39,966 nucleotides of DNA from JBNJEL01 sp051745835 (GCA_051745835.1 JBNJEL010000002.1:1-39966), one strand, 5' to 3'. Shown: positions 1 to 8,645, numbered from the stretch's first letter. Numbers and translations: made by a program. The notes: a model not told the origin generated them from the sequence alone.

Positions 1-1348
1 GATTGAAGCAAATGGCAAAGACTTTGATGGCTTAGAGTATAGAATTCAAGTTAGTCCACTAGACTGTACAGGTTGTGGAGCTTGTGCTAATACTTGTCCA
101 GTAGATGCATTAGAGATGAAGCCATTTGAAGAACAGTTAGAGAAAGAGGAAGAGAATTGGGATTATGCTAGCAGCGAAGTTAGTTATAAAGATGATCTAA
201 TGGATAAGTTCTCTTCTAAAGGTAGTCAATTTAATCAACCATTATTAGAGTTCTCTGGTGCTTGTGCTGGCTGTGGTGAAACACCTTATGCTAAGTTAGT
301 AACACAGTTATTTGGCGATAGAATGTTAATTGCTAATGCTACAGGTTGTTCTTCTATCTGGGGTGGTTCTGCTCCATCAACTGTCTATACTACTAATGAA
401 GAAGGAGAAGGGCCAGCTTGGGCTAACTCTTTATTTGAAGATAATGCTGAATACGGTTTTGGAATGTATTTAGGTATTAAACAGATTAGAAATAAGATTG
501 AAGATTTAATGAATCAAGCCTTAGAGCTTGATATCTCTACTGAATTAAAAGATCTATTTAAGCAGTGGATTGAAGTAAGAGAAGATGGTGAGAAGTCTAA
601 GCGAGTTAGTAGAAAGATTAAGACGCTCTTACCAGCAGAATCAGATCAAGATGTTATTAATGAGATTATTGCTCGTCAGCAGTATTTAACTAAGAAGTCG
701 CAATGGATCTTTGGCGGCGATGGTTGGGCTTATGATATTGGATTTGATGGTCTCGACCATGTCTTAGCTTCTGGCGAAGACGTTAACGTGATGGTCTTTG
801 ACACTGAGGTCTATTCTAATACTGGCGGTCAATCATCTAAAGCAACTCCTACTGGAGCTGTAGCTAAGTTTGCTGCTTCCGGTAAGGGAGTACGTAAGAA
901 AGATTTAGGTAGAATGATGATGACTTATGGCTATGTTTATGTAGCACAGATCTCTTTAGGTGCTGACATGAATCAAGCTATTAAAGCAATTAAGGAAGCG
1001 GAAGAATATGATGGCCCTTCATTAATTATTGCTTATTCTCCATGTATTGCCCACGGTCTAAAGTCCGGTATGGGCTGTAGCATTGAAGAAGAGGATAAAG
1101 CAGTTAAATCTGGTTATTGGCACTTATATAGATATAATCCAGAGCTTAAAGATGAAGGAGAAAATCCATTTGAGTTAGATTCTGATGAGCCTAGCGAGTC
1201 ATTTAAGGACTTCTTAATGGGTGAGGTACGATTTACATCTCTTAAGAAGACATTCCCTGAAGTAGCTGAAGATTACTTTGAAAAGGCAGAAAAAGATGCT
1301 GAAAAACGATTTGAGACTTATAAGCAGTTAGATGAAGATAGTGAATAA
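1..1348 (+). CDS. nifJ: Pyruvate:ferredoxin (flavodoxin) oxidoreductase, C-terminal part (5' end outside window)
   Basis: The frame is open from base 2, so the gene is cut by the window edge and the ATG at 116 is internal. It begins inside the ferredoxin-like domain with CTGCGACANTCP, a CxxCxxCxxxCP 4Fe-4S motif. The C-terminal thiamine-diphosphate domain follows: CAGCGE with ATGCSS near the cluster and TPP site, then GGDGWAYDIG and the downstream NTGGQSSKATPTG, typical of the Mg/TPP fold. The enzyme oxidises pyruvate with CoA to acetyl-CoA, CO2 and reduced ferredoxin in the cytoplasm, the central step of anaerobic fermentation. The full protein is normally about 1170 residues, so roughly the last 450 are here. 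A strong hairpin terminator follows. Confidence 0.95.
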   Translation, partial: IEANGKDFDGLEYRIQVSPLDCTGCGACANTCPVDALEMKPFEEQLEKEEENWDYASSEVSYKDDLMDKFSSKGSQFNQPLLEFSGACAGCGETPYAKLVTQLFGDRMLIANATGCSSIWGGSAPSTVYTTNEEGEGPAWANSLFEDNAEYGFGMYLGIKQIRNKIEDLMNQALELDISTELKDLFKQWIEVREDGEKSKRVSRKIKTLLPAESDQDVINEIIARQQYLTKKSQWIFGGDGWAYDIGFDGLDHVLASGEDVNVMVFDTEVYSNTGGQSSKATPTGAVAKFAASGKGVRKKDLGRMMMTYGYVYVAQISLGADMNQAIKAIKEAEEYDGPSLIIAYSPCIAHGLKSGMGCSIEEEDKAVKSGYWHLYRYNPELKDEGENPFELDSDEPSESFKDFLMGEVRFTSLKKTFPEVAEDYFEKAEKDAEKRFETYKQLDEDSE

Positions 1349-1365
1349 GTAAATAATTGAGATTT

Positions 1366-1400
1366 AAAAAGCTCTGGGGATTATCCTCAGAGCTTTTTTC
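1366..1400 (+). terminator. Intrinsic terminator after nifJ (probably bidirectional)
   Basis: AAAAAGCTCTGGGGA (1366-1380) pairs with TCCTCAGAGCTTTTTT (1384-1399), with one G-U pair and a 3-base loop. Both ends carry A or T runs, so it can also stop the convergent minus-strand gene. Confidence 0.85.
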
Positions 1401-1407
1401 TATTAAT

Positions 1408-1875
1408 TTATTTAATAGTAAACCACTTGGGAACGGGTCTTTTAGTCCATGAAGCTAAGTTTTGTTTTTCTTTTTGATAGTAAGTACGGTAAGCTTTAAC
1501 TGGATCATTAGCTTTATATTGTTCAGGTACGACTTGTATAAACTCTGTACGCTTACATTGAGGTAATTCGGGTTCATTATTAAGTAGCCATTTCATTTTT
1601 TCCTCAGTTTTATGTTCCTTCTCATAGCGATAGGTGTATTCTTGACAAAGTTCTAAACCTAATTGAACTAACCAACGATAATTTTCAATTGAGCTTCTAA
1701 CCCATTTACTACAGGGATGATTTTGATGAGTTAAACGGTAAGGAGCTTCACTACCAGTTAACCAGTGAGCACTACACAGCAGTTGAGCTGTCTCTAAGAT
1801 CATCTTAATTACATGCTTATCTACATGGTATTGGGCACATTTACTCTGCTTACGATCAAGAATAAAGATATTCAT
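1408..1875 (-). CDS. Conserved hypothetical protein (155 aa)
   Basis: No function can be assigned. The protein starts MNIFILDRKQSKCAQYHVDKH and is rich in aromatic, His and Lys residues. Conserved-looking blocks are HVDKHVIKMILETAQLL (about 18-34), THQNHPCSKWVRSS (about 49-62) and a basic C-terminus with KRPVPKWF. I recognise this as an uncharacterised family scattered in bacteria and in some phages. There is no signal peptide or membrane segment, so it is probably cytosolic. A GAGGTGGTG Shine-Dalgarno sequence lies about 12 bases before the ATG. It is a single gene, convergent with nifJ and divergent from ilvA. Confidence 0.75.
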   Translation of the reverse strand: MNIFILDRKQSKCAQYHVDKHVIKMILETAQLLCSAHWLTGSEAPYRLTHQNHPCSKWVRSSIENYRWLVQLGLELCQEYTYRYEKEHKTEEKMKWLLNNEPELPQCKRTEFIQVVPEQYKANDPVKAYRTYYQKEKQNLASWTKRPVPKWFTIK

Positions 1876-2000
1876 CTTTTATTTAATCACCACCTCAATT
1901 AAATTATATCATATTTTTATGATGTATAAAATTTATTATTCTGCTAATGATAATTTTAATGAAAGTTTGATCAAATTCAGCAAAAAAATTTAATAAAGGG

Positions 2001-2029
2001 TTGATATTTTATCAAATAAGTTTTAAAAT
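2001..2029 (+). promoter_or_regulatory. Sigma-A promoter of ilvA with overlapping palindrome
   Basis: TTGATA (2001-2006) and TAAAAT (2024-2029) are separated by 17 bases. The -35 box is the left half of the inverted repeat TTGATA-TTT-TATCAA (2001-2015). A second palindrome, TTTGATCAAA, lies upstream at 1966-1975. These could be operator sites. Confidence 0.6.
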
Positions 2030-2065
2030 AATTATAGTGTGTGTAGTAGCATAGGAGGAAAATTG

Positions 2066-3280
2066 ATGTCTAGTTTAGAATTAGAAGATATTAAACAAGC
2101 TCAAGATCGATTAAAAGATATCATTAAGAATACAAAGTTGGATTCTTCAGCTACTTTTAGTCAATTGAATAATAATCAAATCTATTTAAAGCTGGAGAAC
2201 TTGCAAAAGACGGGTTCTTTTAAAGTTCGTGGAGCTTATAATAAACTTGCTAATCTAAGTCAGCAACAGCGTGCAAATGGTGTAGTAGCTGCTTCAGCTG
2301 GTAATCATGCCCAAGGTGTTGCTCTAGCAGCAAAGTTACTAGACATCAAATCGACTATTATCATGCCCCAAGGAGCTCCTATCTCTAAAATTAAGGATAC
2401 TCGCAATTATGGATCTGAAGTGATCTTAAGTGGGGATACATATGATGAAGCACATCTTAAAGAAGAAGAGTATGCTCACAAGACAGGGGCAACGATTATT
2501 CCTGCTTTTAATGACTATGATATAATTGCCGGCCAAGGAACGATCGGTTTGGAGATTATAGAGGAATTACCTGATATAGATGCTATTGTGGCACCGATTG
2601 GCGGTGGTGGGCTCTTAGCCGGGATTGCTACTGCTGTTAAAGAGTTAAGACCAGAAGTACAAGTAATTGGTGTTGAAGCCAGTCAAGCAGCTTCTATGAG
2701 TCAATCTTTAGGTGCAGGTGGAATTAAAGCTATACAGAAAGTAGATACTATTGCCGATGGGATTGCAGTTAAAGAACCAGGGGATTTAACTTATGATTTA
2801 ATTGAGCGTTATGTTGACCAGGTTGTAACAGTTAATGAATCAGAGATTGCTTATGCTATCTCTAGTCTATTAGAGCGGGCTAAATTAGTGGTAGAAGGAG
2901 CTGGAGCTGTTAGTTTGGCAGCAGTAATAAGTAATAAATTACACTTAAAACAGTCTAAAGTAGCGGTAGTGTTAAGTGGTGGTAATATTGATTTGAATAT
3001 TATCTCTAATATTATCAATCGCGGAATGATTAAAGCTGGTAGAAAGGTAAAGTTACTTACTTCTTTAGCAGATATTCCTGGTTCTTTAGAAGATCTGTTG
3101 AGTTTAATTACTGCTAGTGAGGCTAATGTGATTTCTGTTAGACATGATCGTTTATGTCCAGAAGTTTCTCTTAAACAGGCAGAGGTAGAATTAGTACTAG
3201 AGACTAGAGATCAAGCACATATTGAAAAGATTATAGATTTATTAAAGGATAAAGGCTATCAAGTAAAGAAGATAAATTAA
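2066..3280 (+). CDS. ilvA: Threonine ammonia-lyase (threonine dehydratase) with C-terminal ACT domain
   Basis: This PLP enzyme deaminates threonine to 2-oxobutyrate and ammonia, feeding isoleucine synthesis or threonine fermentation. The PLP lysine is in GSFKVRGAYNK (Lys53), the phosphate-binding glycine loop is IGGGGLLAG, and SGGNID lies near the end of the catalytic domain. Residues from about 325 to 404 form a single ACT-like domain (KLLTSLADIPGSLEDLL). At 404 residues it matches the intermediate family with one ACT domain, not the 514-residue E. coli IlvA or the 329-residue TdcB. A GTG at 2039 lies in frame, but AGGAGG at 2053-2058 points to the ATG at 2066. ridA follows. Confidence 0.95.
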   Translation: MSSLELEDIKQAQDRLKDIIKNTKLDSSATFSQLNNNQIYLKLENLQKTGSFKVRGAYNKLANLSQQQRANGVVAASAGNHAQGVALAAKLLDIKSTIIMPQGAPISKIKDTRNYGSEVILSGDTYDEAHLKEEEYAHKTGATIIPAFNDYDIIAGQGTIGLEIIEELPDIDAIVAPIGGGGLLAGIATAVKELRPEVQVIGVEASQAASMSQSLGAGGIKAIQKVDTIADGIAVKEPGDLTYDLIERYVDQVVTVNESEIAYAISSLLERAKLVVEGAGAVSLAAVISNKLHLKQSKVAVVLSGGNIDLNIISNIINRGMIKAGRKVKLLTSLADIPGSLEDLLSLITASEANVISVRHDRLCPEVSLKQAEVELVLETRDQAHIEKIIDLLKDKGYQVKKIN

Positions 3281-3292
3281 TAGTTAATAAGT

Positions 3293-3319
3293 TTCTCTCT
3301 TATAGATTAAGGGAGAGAA
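3293..3319 (+). terminator. Weak hairpin between ilvA and ridA
   Basis: TTCTCTC (3293-3299) pairs with GAGAGAA (3313-3319) and is followed by a short T-rich stretch. It may be a leaky terminator that sets the ilvA to ridA ratio, or an mRNA-processing hairpin. Confidence 0.35.
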
Positions 3320-3362
3320 TTTAATTTCATAGATCTACATAATTAATAAGGAGGAGATAGTT

Positions 3363-3746
3363 ATGAGTAAAGAAATTATTAGTACTGACAAAGCACCAGC
3401 AGCAGTTGGAGCATATTCTCAAGCAACTAAAGCAGGAGGTACTGTTTACGCTTCAGGACAGATTCCTATTAATCCTGAAACTCAAGAATTAGAGTTAGGT
3501 GACGTAACTGAGCAGGCTACATTAGTATTAGATAATCTTAAGGCTGTTTTAGAAGAAGCAGGTTGCTCACTTGAAGATGTTGTAAAGGCAGAAATTTTCC
3601 TTGATGACATTGAAGATTTTGGAGCTGTAAACGATGTTTATGCTAGTTATTTTGATGAAGAGCCTCCAGCAAGAGCATGCGTTGAGGTAGCTAACTTACC
3701 TAAAGGTGTTTCTGTAGAAATTTCTGCAATTGCTGTAGAAGGTTAA
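3363..3746 (+). CDS. ridA: RidA family reactive enamine/imine deaminase
   Basis: A 127-residue YjgF/YER057c/UK114 protein. RidA hydrolyses 2-aminoacrylate and 2-aminocrotonate, the enamine intermediates released by PLP dehydratases such as the upstream threonine deaminase, and so protects other PLP enzymes. The family signature is clear: GAYSQA near residue 18, ASGQIP, and PPARACVEVANLP, whose Arg binds the substrate carboxylate. The C-terminus is the usual VEISAIAVEG. The AAGGAGGAG Shine-Dalgarno sequence is well placed. The functional link with ilvA is the best evidence that the two genes work together. A strong terminator follows. Confidence 0.97.
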   Translation: MSKEIISTDKAPAAVGAYSQATKAGGTVYASGQIPINPETQELELGDVTEQATLVLDNLKAVLEEAGCSLEDVVKAEIFLDDIEDFGAVNDVYASYFDEEPPARACVEVANLPKGVSVEISAIAVEG

Positions 3747-3766
3747 TTTCATAAATAATTAATTCT

Positions 3767-3798
3767 AACCGCCCTTTCATTAAGAAAGGGCGGTTTTT
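3767..3798 (+). terminator. Intrinsic terminator after ridA
   Basis: AACCGCCCTTTC (3767-3778) pairs perfectly with GAAAGGGCGGTT (3784-3795), followed by a T run. Confidence 0.95.
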
Positions 3799-3819
3799 AT
3801 TATCAGGGGGTATCAAAGA

Positions 3820-4239
3820 ATGGAAGCACAAAATCTTAAAACTTATATTAAAAAAGGAAGCAAAGAGGAACTTGACTTAAATTGTGCAGAGGCGATGTTA
3901 TATGGAGCCAATGAGGTTTATAACTTAGAAGTAGCTGAGGATGATTTAAAGTTGGCAGCTGGCTTTGGCGGTGGTATGGCAATTAAGAGTGTTTGTGGTG
4001 CGTTGACCGGTGCTATTATGATTTTAAGTAAGGCTTTTGTAGCAAATAAAGCTCATGATTCTCAAATTTATGATTTAACTAGTTCTTTTTTAGAAAAGTA
4101 TCGAGCAGAGATGGGCTATATTGATTGTGCTTCACTAAAGAATAAGTATGCTAGCGAAGAGACTGGTTGTGAAGAGATTATACTACAGGCAGCAGAGATA
4201 ATTGATTCGGTAATGGAAGATGAAGATTACCTTACTTAA
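3820..4239 (+). CDS. C_GCAxxG_C_C family redox-active protein
   Basis: A 139-residue member of the C_GCAxxG_C_C family, small anaerobe proteins with a fixed cysteine pattern thought to bind a metal or form redox-active disulfides. Visible are LNCAEAML (about 25), FGGGMAIKSVCGALTGAIM (about 50-68), YIDCASLK and TGCEEII. There is no membrane segment or signal peptide. Members often lie beside redox enzymes or oxidoreductase operons, but here the gene stands alone between two terminator-like structures, so its partner is unknown. The GGGGG Shine-Dalgarno sequence is at 3806-3810. An imperfect hairpin overlaps the stop codon (about 4224-4259). Confidence 0.8.
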   Translation: MEAQNLKTYIKKGSKEELDLNCAEAMLYGANEVYNLEVAEDDLKLAAGFGGGMAIKSVCGALTGAIMILSKAFVANKAHDSQIYDLTSSFLEKYRAEMGYIDCASLKNKYASEETGCEEIILQAAEIIDSVMEDEDYLT

Positions 4240-4270
4240 AGTTAGGGGTAAGATAATCTCGTTCTATTCT

Positions 4271-4738
4271 TTAATTTAATATAGTGGTACTTTGAAATAG
4301 ATCACTAAATTTCCCTTTCTCTTGCTGCCAATTAATCTGATAGCGGGAGTTTCCATCAGTTACATCTTTAATTGAGGATAGAATGAATCCTTTTTTGTAA
4401 GCTGTATTCTTTTTTGATTTTTGAGCTGCTTGATAAGCTGCTTGACTGCTATAAATTTCGACTATTGCATAATCTTTATCAACGCTAACGGCACGCACAA
4501 AGTTAATTAATTCTTTTTTATCAACTTGACTTAATGGTTCTTTAACTAAAATTTTAATACCTAAACTTTCTGAGCCTGGATTGGGCTCCCATTTTTTTAA
4601 GACGGAGTAATCAAAGTTGATTTTAGGTGTAGCAGAAGAAACGATCTCTTCGGATGGTGTAGTAGTTTGATTGGAGTTACATCCTATCAGGCTCATAGTG
4701 ATAGAGAGAACAATTATTAAAAGAACTAATTTCTTCAT
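4271..4738 (-). CDS. Predicted lipoprotein of unknown function
   Basis: A 155-residue protein with a lipoprotein signal: KK, a hydrophobic stretch, then the lipobox LIGC with Cys20 as the probable diacylglycerol-modified residue. A Ser/Thr/Gln-rich linker follows (about 22-40), then a small mixed alpha/beta domain of about 110 residues with no motif I recognise. It is presumably anchored to the outside of the cytoplasmic membrane. The TAGGAGGT Shine-Dalgarno sequence and a good minus-strand promoter support expression as a single gene, divergent from cca. Confidence 0.75.
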   Translation of the reverse strand: MKKLVLLIIVLSITMSLIGCNSNQTTTPSEEIVSSATPKINFDYSVLKKWEPNPGSESLGIKILVKEPLSQVDKKELINFVRAVSVDKDYAIVEIYSSQAAYQAAQKSKKNTAYKKGFILSSIKDVTDGNSRYQINWQQEKGKFSDLFQSTTILN

Positions 4739-4772
4739 TGTAATTACCTCCTAACTAATATTTTGCACAGTA

Positions 4773-4801
4773 ATTATATCAATTTAAGTTATAAAAGTAA
4801 A
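4773..4801 (-). promoter_or_regulatory. Sigma-A promoter of the lipoprotein gene
   Basis: On the minus strand, TTTACT (4801-4796), a 17-base spacer, and TATAAT (4778-4773). Confidence 0.6.
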
Positions 4802-4837
4802 GTTAGTACTGTAATGAGAGGAAGGGAGATTTAAGTA

Positions 4838-6226
4838 ATGGATAGATTACAAAAGCTTAGTGATATTGTAGCTCAATTAGAGATTCAATGCTTTGTAGTG
4901 GGAGGAGCAGTGCGTGATTATCTTTTGCAAACCGAGTTAAAAGATATAGATTTGGTTATGCAAAAAGATGTAGAGCAAGTAGCTAGGAAGTTTGCTGACC
5001 AATTGAGCGGTAGTTTTGTAGAGTTAGATGCTGAGCGAAAGATTTATAGAGTTGTCGATGATGGATTTAATTACGATTTTGCACCATTAACTAATAATTC
5101 TATTAAATCTGACCTATTGCGAAGGGAGTTTACGATTAATGCTTTAGGTTGTGGTTTAGATGTTTTTAAGTTGCAGAATAGAGATGAGATTTTAGCTAAC
5201 TTAATTGATCCCACAGGAGGTTTGGAGGATTTAAAACAAGGAGTTATTAGAGCAGTAAGTAGTGATGTTTTTTCTGCTGATCCTTTACGTGTTTTGCGGG
5301 CAGTTAGGTTTAGAGCAGAGCTGGATTTTGAGATTACTACTCCAACAGAAGAATTAATCCAAGAGTCAGTAAGTAAGATAGATAAGGTGGCTAGAGAACG
5401 AATTCAAGTAGAGCTAATGAAGTTATTAGCAACGACTAAAGCTGCAGAGAACGTAGAGTATTTAGAAGAGCAATTCTTACTATTATCTGTATTGATTCCA
5501 GAAGTTGATAAGATGAAAAAAGCAGGCAGATGCAAGTATCATCAAGAAGATTTATGGACTCATTCGTTATTTACTTTAAAGCAATTAGAGAATTTACTAA
5601 CAAAAGAGTTTTGGCAGCAAGAGATAGAAGAAGATATGTTATCAGCTCTTAAGCTAGCTGCATTATTCCATGATATTGGTAAATTAGAAACTGAGACGAA
5701 AGTCAATGGAGAGATCCATTTCTATAATCATCATCAGGTGGGAGCTAACTATATAACTCCTGTTTTAAGAAAACTATCATTAAGTCGACAGCAGATATCT
5801 TATATCAGAACTTTAATTCGCTATCATATGCGCCCCCTTTTCTTATATAATGCTAATAATCTAACTATTAAAGGTAAGTACCGTTTCTTTCTAGCGGTCG
5901 ACGACTTAGTGGGAGATGTGGTTGTATTAGCAGCAGCAGATATGTTAGCTACTTGTATACTTAATGATCAAATAACAGAGATAGATGATACCTTAACCTT
6001 TTTTCAACAACTTCTTAGAGAAGTTAAAGAGTTAGCTAAACGAACAGCTGAAGATTTAATCGATGGTAGTACTGTAATGGAGGAGCTTGGAATTGAGGAA
6101 GGTAAGAAGGTTGGTCGAGTGTTAAAAGCGGTTAAAGAAGCGCAAGCGGAAGGGCTAGTTAATAGTCACCAGGAGGCAATTGAGTATATTAAAAGTAAAT
6201 TTGTCAGTCAGGAGTCAACTACTTAA
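4838..6226 (+). CDS. cca: CCA tRNA nucleotidyltransferase / poly(A) polymerase family protein with HD domain
   Basis: A class II nucleotidyltransferase of 462 residues that builds or repairs the 3'-CCA end of tRNAs. The catalytic head has VVGGAVRDYLL (about 20-30) and DIDLV with the metal-binding aspartates, followed by LLRREFTINALG (about 94-105). The RNA-binding neck and body helices come next. An HD phosphohydrolase domain starts near residue 280 with LAALFHDIGKLETE. This head-plus-HD layout is common in Firmicutes and Cyanobacteria. In species with split enzymes such proteins may add only CC or only A, which cannot be told from sequence alone. The stop codon lies in the loop of the terminator. 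Confidence 0.9.
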   Translation: MDRLQKLSDIVAQLEIQCFVVGGAVRDYLLQTELKDIDLVMQKDVEQVARKFADQLSGSFVELDAERKIYRVVDDGFNYDFAPLTNNSIKSDLLRREFTINALGCGLDVFKLQNRDEILANLIDPTGGLEDLKQGVIRAVSSDVFSADPLRVLRAVRFRAELDFEITTPTEELIQESVSKIDKVARERIQVELMKLLATTKAAENVEYLEEQFLLLSVLIPEVDKMKKAGRCKYHQEDLWTHSLFTLKQLENLLTKEFWQQEIEEDMLSALKLAALFHDIGKLETETKVNGEIHFYNHHQVGANYITPVLRKLSLSRQQISYIRTLIRYHMRPLFLYNANNLTIKGKYRFFLAVDDLVGDVVVLAAADMLATCILNDQITEIDDTLTFFQQLLREVKELAKRTAEDLIDGSTVMEELGIEEGKKVGRVLKAVKEAQAEGLVNSHQEAIEYIKSKFVSQESTT

Positions 6227-6246
6227 GTAGTTGACTTTTTCTTTTT
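6213..6246 (+). terminator. Intrinsic terminator overlapping the end of cca
   Basis: AGTCAACTAC (6213-6222) and GTAGTTGACT (6227-6236) form a perfect 10-bp stem followed by a T-rich tract. The cca stop codon (6224-6226) is in the loop. Confidence 0.92.
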
Positions 6247-6332
6247 ATGAGTATATTTTTTATATTTTTAACGTAATTATTAGATATTAAGTGATATTTA
6301 CTTCTAGATTCAAGAGGAGGTAGAAGTTAAGA

Positions 6333-7043
6333 GTGCAGAGGAAGATTATAGTATGGAGCTTTATTACAGGTTTAATTGTTGTTTCTACAGTTACTGCTGT
6401 TGAGCTACCTTGTGGTTATCATTTACCTGTTGAAACTACTGTTGAAGTAAGTAGTGACCACCTCCAACCACCTCAAGGTGAAGTTTTTTTATTAATTGAC
6501 GGCTATGCTAAGGTAATGAAGGTTTATGATGATGATAAGCTGCATCATGAATTTCCCGTAGCGGTTGGTAAACCATCTACTAAGTCTCCGGTTGGTGAGT
6601 GGGCTATTATTGCTAAAGATGCTCATTGGGGTGGAGGTTTTGGAGTACGTTGGATGAGATTAAATGTACCATGGGGAATTTATGGCATACACGGTACTAA
6701 TAAGCCCGGTTCTATAGGTACAGCTGCTAGTCACGGCTGTATTAGAATGTTTAATCGACACGTAAAGGTGCTCTATTCTTGGGTTGATGTGGGAACTAGA
6801 GTAAAGATTATTGGTGATCGAGATTCAATTAAGATTACTCATACTTTACAACCTGGTCAGACTGGTAAGGATGTCCTGTTATTTCAAGAGAGATTGAGGA
6901 AATATGGTTTTGATCCCGGCTATACTGATGGAAGATTTGGTAGCACTACAAAGGAGGCAGTTAAAGAGTTAAGAGCTCTTTATGGCTTAGGTGATGAACT
7001 AGTGGGAGACGAAAATATCTTTTATTTATTGAATCTAAGATAA
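6333..7043 (+). CDS. Exported L,D-transpeptidase with C-terminal peptidoglycan-binding domain
   Basis: A 236-residue protein with an N-terminal signal sequence (QRKIIVWSFITGLIVVS and onward; cleavage probably near residue 22-25). A YkuD domain runs from about 48 to 160. Its active-site signature is IHGTNKPGSIG then SHGCIRM, where the Cys is the catalytic nucleophile. A PG_binding_1 domain occupies about 172-236 (LQPGQTGKDVLLFQERL, TDGRFGSTTKEAV). Such enzymes make 3-3 cross-links or attach proteins to the wall. The start is GTG with AGAGGAGG 12 bases upstream. The next gene begins 15 bases after the stop, so the two are probably cotranscribed. Confidence 0.92.
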   Translation: MQRKIIVWSFITGLIVVSTVTAVELPCGYHLPVETTVEVSSDHLQPPQGEVFLLIDGYAKVMKVYDDDKLHHEFPVAVGKPSTKSPVGEWAIIAKDAHWGGGFGVRWMRLNVPWGIYGIHGTNKPGSIGTAASHGCIRMFNRHVKVLYSWVDVGTRVKIIGDRDSIKITHTLQPGQTGKDVLLFQERLRKYGFDPGYTDGRFGSTTKEAVKELRALYGLGDELVGDENIFYLLNLR

Positions 7044-7058
7044 TTAAGGAGGGGGATT

Positions 7059-8468
7059 GTGGCAGATAACCCAAAGTTAAGCTGGAAGTTATTATTGGGG
7101 ATAATGTTAGTAATTACTACTATTACTGGCAGTTTGGTTTTCTATCTTAAATGGCAGAAAGTAGATAAGTTTAAATTCGACCCTACTGTAGAGTTAGATT
7201 TGACAGAAGAATATGAGATTACTTATTGGGATTATCCTCTTTTCGTAGGACAAGATGAGAGTTATGAGGAATTTTTAAAGCAAGTTATAGCTGAGTTTAA
7301 TGAGATGTATCCTAATGTTGAGGTGAATTATCAATTACTATCTTTTAAAGAAGGTAGAGAGAAGTTACAAAAAAGTATAACTGCAGGTCAGCCGCCGGAT
7401 ATTTATCATGCTATCTTTGGTAATCAGTTATTTAGTAGAAAGTTGCAGATTCCAGTTGATTTATATTTAAATCAAGGTCAAGAGTCTAAACTAACTAATT
7501 ATAATGAGATTAGTATTAAAGCTTTTAGCTATCAAGATAAGTTGTGGGGGTTACCGAATTGGATTTATCCGCAAGTATGGGTTGGTAATCAGCAGTTGTT
7601 AGAAGAGGTTGATTTTGAACGTGAGAAGTTAGAAACAAGTTGGAACCAACAAGATTTTTTACAATTAGCACAGGATTTATCAAAGTTAGGTCAAGATAAT
7701 GGTATTATATTTAATCCTTATAATCCAGAACTATATTATCAATTATTAACTGCTAATCAACAACAGAGATTAGTAAGTTCAAATTATGAATTGAATTTTA
7801 CTGCAGCAGAGTTAACAAAGCTTTTCAAATTTCTAGATCAGCTACGCCAAAGAGAGGTCTTTAGTTCCTCACCAACTAAGATGTTACAAGATTTACTTCC
7901 CTATTTTTGGCAGAATAAAGCTGGCATTATAGCTCCGGCAAATATGTGGTTATTGAATCACTTTTATTTACGATCTAAGCAAGAAGAGAAGGTAAAACCT
8001 ACTTTATTACCAATTCCTACCTGGAAATCAGAAATAAAACAGAGCCCAATTAAGGTGATGGGATTACTACTTTTTCGCCAACAGGAGTATCAAGGAGATC
8101 AACATACTAAAGCAGCTTATAAGTTTGCTGAGTTTATGAACCAACAGAAGAGTTTATTTATAGCTAAGAAGTTAAAAGTAGTGCCGACTTACCTACCTTT
8201 AGAATCGTTATGGTATCAAGAGGTGCAGTTAAGCTCTACAGTAAAACAGGAGTTAAAAAGCTATATTAATCAGGGAAGAGTATATCAATTAAGTAACGTT
8301 AAAGCAGCAAAGTTGGAGAATAAAATTAAAGATATAGTCTATCAGCGTGCTCTTAAGTTTTGGCAAGATAAAGAGTCAATTAATAGTATAGTTAAATTGA
8401 TTATGAGTGATAGTCAAAGAGTTATTGATAACGAGAAAAATAGTGAAAAAGATTCCCCGGGCAATTGA
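7059..8468 (+). CDS. Membrane-anchored extracellular solute-binding protein, family 1
   Basis: A 469-residue protein with one N-terminal membrane anchor (about 10-30) and no lipobox Cys. An ABC-type solute-binding fold of the MalE/UgpB class follows: ITYWDYPLF near 58, EFNEMYPNVEVNYQ near 85, and the typical AGQPPDIYHA near 115. Family members bind sugars or oligosaccharides for import. No permease or ATPase gene lies nearby, so this is an orphan receptor. It may serve a distant transporter or, given its cell-wall enzyme neighbour, bind wall-derived sugars; that is inference. The start is GTG behind AGGAGGGGG. The last codons overlap the -35 box of the metY promoter. Confidence 0.85.
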   Translation: MADNPKLSWKLLLGIMLVITTITGSLVFYLKWQKVDKFKFDPTVELDLTEEYEITYWDYPLFVGQDESYEEFLKQVIAEFNEMYPNVEVNYQLLSFKEGREKLQKSITAGQPPDIYHAIFGNQLFSRKLQIPVDLYLNQGQESKLTNYNEISIKAFSYQDKLWGLPNWIYPQVWVGNQQLLEEVDFEREKLETSWNQQDFLQLAQDLSKLGQDNGIIFNPYNPELYYQLLTANQQQRLVSSNYELNFTAAELTKLFKFLDQLRQREVFSSSPTKMLQDLLPYFWQNKAGIIAPANMWLLNHFYLRSKQEEKVKPTLLPIPTWKSEIKQSPIKVMGLLLFRQQEYQGDQHTKAAYKFAEFMNQQKSLFIAKKLKVVPTYLPLESLWYQEVQLSSTVKQELKSYINQGRVYQLSNVKAAKLENKIKDIVYQRALKFWQDKESINSIVKLIMSDSQRVIDNEKNSEKDSPGN

Positions 8469-8493
8469 CAAGTATTCTAGAATATGTTATCAT
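8465..8493 (+). promoter_or_regulatory. Sigma-A promoter of the metY-metX transcript
   Basis: TTGACA (8465-8470), a 17-base spacer and TATCAT (8488-8493). The -35 box overlaps the TGA stop codon of the preceding gene. The predicted start is near 8500, just upstream of the riboswitch. Confidence 0.85.
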
Positions 8494-8522
8494 AACTTAG
8501 GAAATTAAATAGAGATGTAGTG

Positions 8523-8645
8523 CTCTCTTATCAAGAGCGGCGGAGGGACTGGCCCGATGAAGCCCGGCAACCATCCTTGTTTAAGTTTTACAAGGAAGTG
8601 GTGCCAACTCCTGCAATGTGTAGTAGCATTGAAAGATAAGAGAGG
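8523..8645 (+). promoter_or_regulatory. SAM-I riboswitch (S-box leader)
   Basis: The S-box core is recognisable: CTCTTATCAAGAGCGG, then GGAGGGACTGGCCCGATGAA and GCCCGGCAACC, followed by a GTGCCAACTCC segment. P1 is formed by CTCTCTTATC (8523-8532) and GATAAGAGAG (8635-8644). The 3' P1 strand GATAAGAGAGG (8635-8645) can instead pair with CCTCTTCTTATC (8667-8678), the left side of the terminator. SAM binding should therefore favour P1 and termination, and low SAM should favour the antiterminator and expression of metY-metX. Confidence 0.97.

Noticed and set aside
2001..2015. FNR/Crp-type box TTGAT...ATCAA at the ilvA promoter
   Set aside because: The spacing is five bases, not the four of the FNR consensus, and AT-rich DNA gives such repeats often; kept only as a palindrome note.
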